Origin: Bacillota bacterium
Lineage (GTDB): Bacteria; Bacillota; Proteinivoracia; UBA4975; VEMY01
Assembly: GCA_009711825.1 (NCBI GenBank)
Contig: VEMY01000009.1
Span: 78,283 to 142,282, forward strand
Direction of reading: 5' to 3'
Length of the DNA: 64,000 bases
The notes below the pieces were generated by a model. The model ran no database searches. It was not told where the DNA came from and saw only the letters and a list, made by a program, of their open reading frames with translations. A program made the translations under genes and the position numbers. Numbering within the stretch: the first letter of the stretch is position 1; every line of letters starts with the position of its first letter. This document shows, in pieces, positions 1-7,347 of the stretch.

Positions 1-93
1 ATCCTGCGTAAGGCCTTCCCAATCTATAGGATCCGGGCCAATAAGTTCGCGCTCGACAAAACTAAGCAATTGATTACGTCTGTTATCACTCAC
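1..93 (-). CDS. DrmA-like DISARM helicase, N-terminal 31 codons only
   Basis: Seen: a GTG start at 93 preceded by AAAGGAGG seven bases upstream, overlapping the stop of the NERD helicase gene by eight bases. The frame stays open to the window edge and gives a peptide beginning MSDNRRNQLLSFVERELIGP. Known: DISARM DrmA helicases begin with a short helix followed by a D/ELxGPD motif. Inference: the position downstream of a DrmE-like gene and a cytosine methyltransferase, together with the ELIGPD motif, suggests drmA. The helicase domain itself lies outside the window, so the call rests on 31 residues and on context. Confidence 0.55.
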   Translation of the reverse strand, partial: MSDNRRNQLLSFVERELIGPDPIDWEGLTQD

Positions 94-1828
94 GAAAAAG
101 CCTCCTTTGTAATAAGGTCAGATACTCTTTGGAAGCTGGCTTAGACTGCATAATGTACAACCCGGATCTCGCCCTGCTCAACCCAACGTACATTAGCTTA
201 TCCATGCTAAAGTCCTCGATATCAGTCAAAATAACCACGGTATTCTCCAAGCCTTTATAGGCCTGGATGGTACAAAAAGTAATGCTGTTATTCTCTTTGA
301 TACTGAAGTCCCTGATGTCAAATCTGTTAAGAAGAGAGACAACCGAATTCTCCCTTCTGTGTGGGGAGAGGATAGTAATACGCCCGGGCTCAATGCTCAT
401 ATCTGTCAGTTGATTTAGCAAATCAGCTAACTTATCCCGCTGGTCTTCAGAAGAGGTATAAGTGATATAGTCAACTGGGGGGCCATCCACCTTTGTCCAC
501 AATCCGGTAGGAGCTTCAAAACCGGTTACTGTTTGGATTTCTTCACAAATCGGCTTTGTGTTCCTACAATTAAGAGTCAGCCTAAAGCGGCTAAAAGAAG
601 TATAGTCTTCCAAGAGTTCCTTCATTTTCGCACCAGATTGTCCATTTGCGTAAATAGCCTGCATGGAAAAGTCACCAAACATGGTCCAGTGCCCCCGTAC
701 TATGCCTTTTCGCAGGCAAGCATTAATGACACTCAGATAGTCGACACAAATCAGATCCTGAGCCTCATCAATAACAATCTTATCAAAATGCTCTTCAGCT
801 TTGCACAGAGCTTTCAGTGTAGCACGAGGCAGATCCTTTTGATAGAATTCCTGTACTCCAACCTTTCCTTGAGGAGTTTGTAGGCTGACACCACGCTCTT
901 TGACAGTCTGGATCATAAATTTATGTAATGTCCCTACGTACTTTGGGCGCAAGGTTTCCGGCATATCATCGAAATAGCTTTTCAGCCATTCAGCAAGATT
1001 CGAGTTAAAGCAGAACAGCGCTGTTTGCTCACCCTTTGCAGCGGATTTCTTGACTTCCTCAACAGCCAGAAGAGTTTTCCCTGTTCCCGCCGGCCCATGA
1101 ATCAGGCAACGGGGATTATCGTCAAGCTGATCCAGACAACGGTACTGCTCTTTTGTAAGAGTAACTAATGCTTCGTCCGCAGTGCGAAGCTGAGCAATCA
1201 TGGAAATAGCATAATCAAAGTCCCCTCTAAGAAGTGATGCTAGATAACGAACGTCTTCAGCTGTTGGAAGCCTTGATTCATCAAAGTTGCCATATACACT
1301 TTCCCATTTCCGGCGCGCTCCATCTGCCAACCGTTCAATAAAACTCTTTACATGATTCGCGTCACGGGAATCAAAGACTTGCCATTGTTCTTCATCTATG
1401 CCTGCTGCTTCATATTCTATATCCGGGAACATGACGCCAAAGCCAAAAAACACATTTGAGAGATAACGATGGTCGCTATTGAGCCGCTTTTTCAGGGCAG
1501 ACACAATACTGAAGACACCATCTTTTGCCTGGTCAAACGGGCCGCGCACCTTTGAGTTCGTCTCTCCATACTTATTGGTAAAAAGCCATATCCCGTTTTC
1601 ACGTCTTACTCGGCCACCTTTGACCTCAAGAGCGAACAGTCCCATCCGAGGGACTAGAATGAAAAAATCAATTTCCCCGTAGATGACTTTGTTGTGCGTA
1701 GAGATTCCCAATGAGTGCAGGACAATCCAATTATCGGTCTGAGGTGAATTCTGAAACCATTTAAATACCCGACGTTCTGCAGAACTTTTTACTTCCGGAG
1801 AGATTACCGAAGGAATCATTATAGCCAT
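86..1828 (-). CDS. NERD-domain superfamily 1 DNA helicase
   Basis: A 580-residue protein with an N-terminal nuclease-related NERD domain (about residues 10-130, with EIDFFILVPRMGLFALEVKGG carrying the E-D...ExK pattern) followed by a UvrD/PcrA-like helicase core. Visible motifs are Walker A GPAGTGKT, Walker B VIDEAQD and a C-terminal VGLSRARSGL (motif VI). The start is placed at ATG 1828 because an AGGAGG lies six bases upstream; an upstream TTG in frame at 1849 would overlap drmE and lacks a site. It is ten bases from the drmE stop and overlaps the drmA-like start, so it is translated as part of the defence operon. NERD helicases are not among the five canonical class 2 DISARM genes. Inference: an accessory nuclease/helicase of this DISARM locus. 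Confidence 0.85.
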   Translation of the reverse strand: MAIMIPSVISPEVKSSAERRVFKWFQNSPQTDNWIVLHSLGISTHNKVIYGEIDFFILVPRMGLFALEVKGGRVRRENGIWLFTNKYGETNSKVRGPFDQAKDGVFSIVSALKKRLNSDHRYLSNVFFGFGVMFPDIEYEAAGIDEEQWQVFDSRDANHVKSFIERLADGARRKWESVYGNFDESRLPTAEDVRYLASLLRGDFDYAISMIAQLRTADEALVTLTKEQYRCLDQLDDNPRCLIHGPAGTGKTLLAVEEVKKSAAKGEQTALFCFNSNLAEWLKSYFDDMPETLRPKYVGTLHKFMIQTVKERGVSLQTPQGKVGVQEFYQKDLPRATLKALCKAEEHFDKIVIDEAQDLICVDYLSVINACLRKGIVRGHWTMFGDFSMQAIYANGQSGAKMKELLEDYTSFSRFRLTLNCRNTKPICEEIQTVTGFEAPTGLWTKVDGPPVDYITYTSSEDQRDKLADLLNQLTDMSIEPGRITILSPHRRENSVVSLLNRFDIRDFSIKENNSITFCTIQAYKGLENTVVILTDIEDFSMDKLMYVGLSRARSGLYIMQSKPASKEYLTLLQRRLFRE

Positions 1829-1838
1829 ATTCTGCCTC

Positions 1839-4424
1839 CTATTCTTCAATCAAGCGGTTGGTATCAGAGACTCCAACGACAATCGGCGAACCTACATCAA
1901 TAATCTTTAGAACCTTGACCAGTCCAATTCCCTCGATGGCCATCTCAATCGGCTCCCAAATATTAGATGGGTTAATCTCTCCATATTTTTCTAGGGCTTC
2001 CACAATCCTGCTTCGCAACAGCATAGATAGGGCTCGCCCGGCCTGTACATGTGCAGATCTAACTTCCCTTGCAGCATCAAATATCTGATCTATAAGTCCG
2101 TTTATCACGCTGTTTTCTGTTATAGCAGCTATGTGCTGGAGATCCTGCTTTTGTTGCGGCGCAATGACGTCTTCATCCATCAGCCAACCGCGTACCGTCG
2201 GGTATTCTTTCGTACATCCGGCATCCACAAGCTTCTGGTAAATCTCTTCTGGCGTCGATGACTGCTGCTCAATCTCAAGTGCTTCTTTCCATTTTGTTGC
2301 TAGCTCTCGAAGTCCGGGCTTTCCACTATTGGACAGCATAATATCAGCCATTTCTTTGATGAGGTCGCGATCCGCCTCTCGAACTACAACAAAATCTCCG
2401 ACACGAAGTTTATCCGGTAAAATAGAATCAATTTTTTCTGCATCCTGCATGATAACTCCTGTTGCAGAAATAACCTTGTGCCCTGTCTTGTAGAATGCCA
2501 GAAACCCGCCCACATAGTTTACAGGTATCACCTCAGCTGTTCCCTCCATGGATTTCATACCGCTGTTGGCGGCATATTGCCTGAACTTGTTTTCACGTAA
2601 AACGAGCTCAATTTCACTGAGTTCATCGATTTCGGTAGGCTCTACGGACTTTGGGTTGTAACTTGCCACAAAACGACGGGTGGAAATACTAACCTGATCA
2701 TTGCTGAAAGAGCGGGTAATTATTGCTTTATTGTCGGAGCTTTTTAACGCTGTATTCCATTTAGCCATCCCATAACTTTTCCAACGGTATTCATAGTCAT
2801 ACAGCAGGACAATGTATCGTGGCGTGTTGAAACTGTACAAAATCTTCCTCATAATCGCACGTTTTAGCCATCCGACGACAACTGTTGCTGAAAATGCTGT
2901 ACAGCTTGCAGAATAATATTCTGCAGGGTGTAGCACATGGACCATGGTGTGCAAATCATTCTGGCTGCACAATTCCTGCCAATAACTCCGAACGTGCTCT
3001 TTTTCGGACCTTTCCGGCACAACGATGCAAACATCTTTATAGTTTTCAACCTGCAGATGATCCGATAAAGCCTCCTGTTTAAGAAGACGGTAATCGGGAG
3101 AATATATTTTTTTCAAACAGGTGATGGCTTCCTTGTAGTCCTCATATGTCCCGGGTGCCAGAAATGGCTTTTCGGATGTTAACGTCTGAAGAGAGTCGTC
3201 AAGTAGAAGACCTGCTCTTTCGATCTCACTACTCTCAAATGGGATAGTCTCCCGAAGTGCAGCAAAGGCAAGCGCATTCAAGCTGTCGATTATTCGCATC
3301 AACTGAGCAGACTGTCCTTTTGATTCGTTTCTGCGGGAGGCAAGTCTGCGGATTGCATCACTTATTTCAGGCCCGTCAACTTCCAGATACTCAACCTGTC
3401 GAGTCGAGCAGTTTCTAATTTTTCGATCCATGGGCAGAGGGGAGACATCGTACAACTTCGGCGTAATACTCGTTTCGTCCCATCTCCAAATATTGAATCC
3501 CCGCATTTCAAAAGGCTGCAAATCGAAAGAGTTCACAACATCGGTGACACAGGTAATAGGAACGTTCACCCGCATCAAATCATCCAATGCATCTACCTGC
3601 GTCACAATGCTATTCGAATCAGACGCATCAATAATAATCGACTGGACAGGATGTTCATTTTCAGAAGCTGCTACAATAGAATACATATCAGGAGCCAATA
3701 CGATTGAAGGGATACCAGCCATCTGGCCCGCCCCAACATTTTGGATGGAACCGTTGTAATCAACCTGCCCAATGAGGAGAAGATCGTTGATCTTTTTTCC
3801 GCCAAGGCGGCAGCCAGCAAACGTCTCTTTCGCACGGATAATTGAAGTCATATTGAAGATGGAGCTGTTCATATGAGTCCTGTAGTCGGCGAGGTCATCC
3901 AGTAGTTGTCTATTAGGTGAAACATGCGTAATCTGACTCTCTACTTTTCCCTTGGCTGCAACAAATCGCTTATACTTGCTTAATCTGCGCTGTGTACTTG
4001 TGCGTTGAAAAAGCGGAAAAAACTCGATGGGCGCACTGCTAATCAAATCAGCGAGTCGTATTTTTAGACAAGTCTTCCCATCACGTTCTTCAAGACCAAG
4101 AAATTCCACCACCGCATTGCCCAACTTCAATTTTTCCCCAGATTGGAAATTGGAAAGACCATACGTCTTTTCAATTTTGCCTTGGGCAATATTATGCAGC
4201 AGTTTCATTAGGGTAAAAATAAAGATTGACTGCACTCTTTCCGGGAAAACCATTATGTTGTATTGCCCTTGATGTTGAATCATTTTATCAAGCATCAGGA
4301 TGCTTGATTTTATAATTGGAGGAACACCGGTGATTTTTGGATCCCCGTCAAATGACAAGCTGATGCCATCAAATGCGCTCTCCCTTAGCAGCAATTGCTC
4401 CACATACTCATGCCATTCAAGCAT
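1839..4424 (-). CDS. drmE: DrmE-like DISARM protein, 861 aa
   Basis: A large 861-residue protein with no motif I can name with certainty. The start is ATG 4424, preceded by AGGAGG seven bases upstream. A C-terminal stretch, KLRVGDFVVVREADRDLI (about residues 690-710), looks like a small beta-barrel or control segment. The middle carries mixed alpha/beta sequence without Walker motifs. Known: class 2 DISARM consists of a C5-cytosine methylase (DrmMII), DrmA helicase, DrmB (DUF1998), DrmC (phospholipase D) and DrmE, a large protein of unknown fold. Inference: the size, the location next to a C5 methylase and the DrmA-like start downstream make DrmE the best match. A profile search would settle it. 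It could also be an unrelated large defence protein. Confidence 0.6.
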   Translation of the reverse strand: MLEWHEYVEQLLLRESAFDGISLSFDGDPKITGVPPIIKSSILMLDKMIQHQGQYNIMVFPERVQSIFIFTLMKLLHNIAQGKIEKTYGLSNFQSGEKLKLGNAVVEFLGLEERDGKTCLKIRLADLISSAPIEFFPLFQRTSTQRRLSKYKRFVAAKGKVESQITHVSPNRQLLDDLADYRTHMNSSIFNMTSIIRAKETFAGCRLGGKKINDLLLIGQVDYNGSIQNVGAGQMAGIPSIVLAPDMYSIVAASENEHPVQSIIIDASDSNSIVTQVDALDDLMRVNVPITCVTDVVNSFDLQPFEMRGFNIWRWDETSITPKLYDVSPLPMDRKIRNCSTRQVEYLEVDGPEISDAIRRLASRRNESKGQSAQLMRIIDSLNALAFAALRETIPFESSEIERAGLLLDDSLQTLTSEKPFLAPGTYEDYKEAITCLKKIYSPDYRLLKQEALSDHLQVENYKDVCIVVPERSEKEHVRSYWQELCSQNDLHTMVHVLHPAEYYSASCTAFSATVVVGWLKRAIMRKILYSFNTPRYIVLLYDYEYRWKSYGMAKWNTALKSSDNKAIITRSFSNDQVSISTRRFVASYNPKSVEPTEIDELSEIELVLRENKFRQYAANSGMKSMEGTAEVIPVNYVGGFLAFYKTGHKVISATGVIMQDAEKIDSILPDKLRVGDFVVVREADRDLIKEMADIMLSNSGKPGLRELATKWKEALEIEQQSSTPEEIYQKLVDAGCTKEYPTVRGWLMDEDVIAPQQKQDLQHIAAITENSVINGLIDQIFDAAREVRSAHVQAGRALSMLLRSRIVEALEKYGEINPSNIWEPIEMAIEGIGLVKVLKIIDVGSPIVVGVSDTNRLIEE

Positions 4425-4435
4425 TGGTATCCCTC

Positions 4436-4585
4436 CTAAATTTTCAGCACCTGATTTGATTGCTTGTAACTCGGACGCTGGTATACTGATGCCTTTACAC
4501 GATCTTCAATCCGCCCTAAAAAGTGAAAGCTTTTAACAAACCGATCTTGTAGTAGGTCAAAGCCCCAAAGGGCAGCGTAGGAACT
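4436..4585 (-). other. 49-codon open frame, probable 3' gene remnant
   Basis: Between the methyltransferase stop and drmE the minus strand holds a 49-codon open stretch without a clear start. It ends with a TAG overlapping the drmE ribosome site. The translation contains ALWGFDLLQDRFVKSFHFLG and RIEDRVKASVYQRPSYKQSN, which has normal amino-acid composition and reads like the C-terminus of a real protein. I do not recognise it. It may be the tail of a gene whose 5' part was replaced when the methyltransferase moved in, or an unannotated small protein with a non-standard start. Confidence 0.3.
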
Positions 4586-4611
4586 TCAATGAATCAACAG
4601 GAGACTTATGT

Positions 4612-5889
4612 CTAGACATTTCTGTCTGCCTTGCAGAGTTGCTTATATATCTCTTCAGCTATAACCTTTGCCATCAATGGAGGTACTGCATTTCCTACTT
4701 GAACGAACTGAGCTGTGCGGGAGCCTTCAAAAAAATAATTGTCAGGAAAAGACTGTATTCTTGCAGCTTCACGAACTGTAATGGAACGATGCTGGTGGAT
4801 ATCCGGATGAATAAAGTAATGTCCGTCCTTAGATAGATGGGCCAGAATAGTGTGGCAACTATCCAGATCACCACCCACGACCTTATACCTGTCCGTGAAA
4901 GAGGTCCTATTACGGTGTGTTTTTAGTTCATCTGGTAGCTGGTTATAGTTTAATCGTTGACGACGATCTTCCCAAAGTTCAATAGCCCTTTTATAGATCA
5001 TAATGTCACGTTCAATGTGTGGTCGACTTTGATGAAGAGTCAATACATCGTCTGGAGTTCTTATAGCATTGTCTCGAATATAATTACTGTATCGGGTAGT
5101 TCGGTAATGTTTCCTCTCCTGACCAGGAGTCATTTTTGGGAGGTCTTGTAACAAGTCGTACACAGTTCCATTAATCTCAACGGACTTAAACTTGGGATAG
5201 TGTAAACCGCTCCCACGCCTCCATCCGATAATAATCATTCTGCGTCGATTTTGCATTACCCCAAAGTCACGTGCGTTTTGCTCGTGGCATTGAATGTCAT
5301 ATCCAACCCGCTTGAGTTCAAATTGAAGGCTCGTCCATGTCCGCCCACCGTTAGCACTTTCAATGCCCATGACATTTTCAAAAACAAACATGGTTGGCTT
5401 ATACCGTTCTAAAAAGCGGGAGTACAATAAATACAGGTTGTTTCTTGGATCCTGCTCCATAGGTGTTTCCATACGGCTACTTTGAGCCCTTCCCACTAGA
5501 GAGTATGCTTGGCATGGGGGGCCACCGACAATAACATCAACTTGAGTAGAATCATTTTCATCAAGGATCCCATCAATTCTGTTAAAAATATCCTTCATCG
5601 TACGCTCTGATATCTCAACGCACATGACAGCCTTTAGTACATTCTCGGGTATATGGTCCAAAAACTCCACCCGTGTCATATAACCGCGTAGGTAATCATA
5701 ATAAACATTCAGATTACCTTTGTTCTTCAAGTAATAATAACAACTTCTTGTTTCAAGTGTTCTGCATGCTATGGCATTCATTTCAATGTGTGCAATCGGA
5801 TTGAATCCGGACTGAATAAATCCTTCAGAGAGACCTCCGGCCCCCGCAAACAAATCAATGAAGCATAGTTTTGCATTCTTTACAAACAT
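4612..5889 (-). CDS. drmMII: DNA cytosine-C5 methyltransferase (DrmMII-like)
   Basis: A 425-residue C5-cytosine methyltransferase with its motifs in order: motif I FIDLFAGAGGLSEGF, motif IV GGPPCQAYS with the catalytic Cys, motif VI FVFENV, motif VIII QNRRRMIIIG, motif IX around REAARIQSFPD and motif X QVGNAVPPLMA. The start is set at ATG 5889 (AGGGGA site upstream) rather than a TTG 63 bases earlier. It would modify host DNA so that the defence system can tell self from phage. It leads the operon with the DrmE-like, NERD helicase and DrmA-like genes. A stand-alone restriction-modification methylase is the alternative, but no restriction endonuclease is seen next to it. Confidence 0.85.
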   Translation of the reverse strand: MFVKNAKLCFIDLFAGAGGLSEGFIQSGFNPIAHIEMNAIACRTLETRSCYYYLKNKGNLNVYYDYLRGYMTRVEFLDHIPENVLKAVMCVEISERTMKDIFNRIDGILDENDSTQVDVIVGGPPCQAYSLVGRAQSSRMETPMEQDPRNNLYLLYSRFLERYKPTMFVFENVMGIESANGGRTWTSLQFELKRVGYDIQCHEQNARDFGVMQNRRRMIIIGWRRGSGLHYPKFKSVEINGTVYDLLQDLPKMTPGQERKHYRTTRYSNYIRDNAIRTPDDVLTLHQSRPHIERDIMIYKRAIELWEDRRQRLNYNQLPDELKTHRNRTSFTDRYKVVGGDLDSCHTILAHLSKDGHYFIHPDIHQHRSITVREAARIQSFPDNYFFEGSRTAQFVQVGNAVPPLMAKVIAEEIYKQLCKADRNV

Positions 5890-6402
5890 AAAAATTCCCC
5901 TGCCTTTTGAGACTCCTTTTTGAGAGAGCTGAGCGCTTAAAAAGATCGCCAAGTATCAGCTTATTCCTAAAGTTAATCCCGTATGATTGTCTTGTGTTTT
6001 TCTGCATCCTAAGACTTTTATTTCGGGGCAAAGAGGCTCATCTATTTGGGTGTATCTCCGCCCATCTTTCGGCTTCTAATCACTTTGGGATGACCCAGAC
6101 CTTGCCGAGAGATTCAAGGCCGGGAATACGGCCCTTGCTATAGAGCACATGCACATGTCGTCGTGTGTGCCCCATTTCTCTGTGGCCTCCGCAATGGAAT
6201 TATAATCTATAAACGCTCCCCTCGTGTTTATATACAAAAACAGCCCTACATTTTGCAGGGCCTTCCTTGGCGGGCGCAGCTGGTTGCCAAAGTGCAGGCC
6301 CTTAAGCTTTGCGTCGCCAACTTTGCTGATATTTCGCATTATATATATCCAGTATATACCTTTTTGTGAACAATTGCAATATGCATTAAGCATTTTGCTG
6401 GA

Positions 6403-6483
6403 TCGGTTGGACATCTGCGCCACCTGGTCGCGGATTACAGCGACATGCGTTCCTTCTCTAGCTAGGTCGGCGAAGAGGGCGGC
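6403..6483 (-). pseudogene. Relic of ferritin-like gene
   Basis: The minus-strand translation AALFADLAREGTHVAVIRDQ followed by VAQMSNR matches AALFADLAKAEEKHIAVIRD and onwards in the intact gene at 30039-30335. DNA similarity continues a little upstream, where a few bases are missing and a TAA is created. Downstream the match is lost. This is a decayed copy of the same family and not expressed as a full protein. Confidence 0.75.
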
Positions 6484-6567
6484 GATTTAGTCTTGATGAG
6501 GCAGTAGATCATGATGGCCAAGAGGGCTATAGTTATGAGCGGGTACCATAGACAGGTGACATACCTA

Positions 6568-6675
6568 TCACCTATCTATAGTGTCGATCAAACTGATTTT
6601 GCCGATCTTGATACTCTTCACTAGCTGATTTGCCAATAAACCCTTGAGGTCGTCAGCGGCACCAATAACCACCAT
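6568..6675 (-). pseudogene. Unidentified 3' gene fragment, 35 codons
   Basis: An open minus-strand stretch encodes MVVIGAADDLKGLLANQLVK and a further SIKIGKISLIDTIDR before TGA. It has protein-like composition but no ribosome site, and a TAG lies a few codons upstream in frame. It is probably the C-terminus of a lost gene. Family not recognised. Confidence 0.3.
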
Positions 6676-6846
6676 ACATCTACAACCAAGCTATATTGGC
6701 TTCATGGCTAGACTAGGCTGCAAACTCATTACTGCGTTTGATTAAAGATTTAGCTGTTACTGGCCACAAATCGGTGGTTGCCAACATAAATTTGCTATAA
6801 TGTAGATGCGCATTGTGCTAATTTTAGTTTAAGGCTGTCAATAGCT

Positions 6847-7023
6847 ATGACAAAGATCAACTCTTTGAGCAAGGACGTCGATGTCCTGCGTCTTTTTCAT
6901 CGAACAACAGCAGGCCGGGATGAGCTGTTAGACGGTATTGGCAAACTGACTCTCTTGGGGGAACACTTGACCCCAGAGGAGTGGCGATGTTTGTTAACCT
7001 GGTCGGGGAAAGTGGTGGTTTAG
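6847..7023 (+). CDS. Possible 58-aa protein or relic
   Basis: ATG at 6847 opens 58 codons, starting MTKINSLSKDVDVLRLFHRT and ending TWSGKVVV. There is only a weak AAGG-like site upstream. The charged, helical composition is compatible with a real small protein, but it lies among gene relics and I recognise no family. It may equally be part of a decayed gene. Confidence 0.25.
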   Translation: MTKINSLSKDVDVLRLFHRTTAGRDELLDGIGKLTLLGEHLTPEEWRCLLTWSGKVVV

Positions 7024-7225
7024 GATCTGCTGATTCTGATCGGTAAGGTGTACTGAGTAGGTGCTACTGTACTTAGGGCATTACATTGGGCAAGAATGAT
7101 TTGACTAAGCAAAACCTAACGCACGATTAGATCGCTCGGCTCTATATGGCTAGGGGACGTTATTATCTCAAAATGACTCTGGAAGTAACCGCCTGCATAG
7201 GAGGCTTTTTGTCCCCGTTAAAGTA

Positions 7226-7331
7226 TTTGCCACAACGGTTTGCCAAATAATGATACGCCCAATCCCTTGATTGTCAGGGGGTTGGGCGTTAATGTATGGG
7301 TAGAGGAAATAGTAACGGTAAAAATTTGCCA
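7226..7331 (+). promoter_or_regulatory. Leader with three TTTGCCA copies and a hairpin
   Basis: Before the PRD regulator gene there are three direct copies of TTTGCCA, at 7226, 7239 and 7325. A 12-base imperfect inverted repeat (ACGCCCAATCCC ... GGGGGTTGGGCGT) lies between them at 7255-7289. The hairpin has no T tract, so it is not a classical terminator. It may be an attenuator, or the repeats may be operator half-sites of the downstream regulator. This is inference from position only. Confidence 0.4.
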
Positions 7332-7347
7332 CAGGGGAGGTGGTAAC

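Larger units (their letters stand above)
5890..7190. other. Gene graveyard between defence operon and PTS operon
   Basis: About 1.3 kb without an intact gene. Besides the relics listed separately, the plus strand from about 6075 to 6205 has a short open stretch that reads DLAERFKAGNTALAIEHMHM and resembles real protein, but I cannot name it. Fragments lie on both strands and all lack starts or ends. This is typical of a boundary where accessory DNA has been inserted and deleted several times. I found no direct repeats that could be integration sites. Confidence 0.45.

Noticed and set aside
4612-5889. Stand-alone type II restriction-modification methylase
   Set aside because: No restriction endonuclease adjoins it and the downstream genes fit DISARM.
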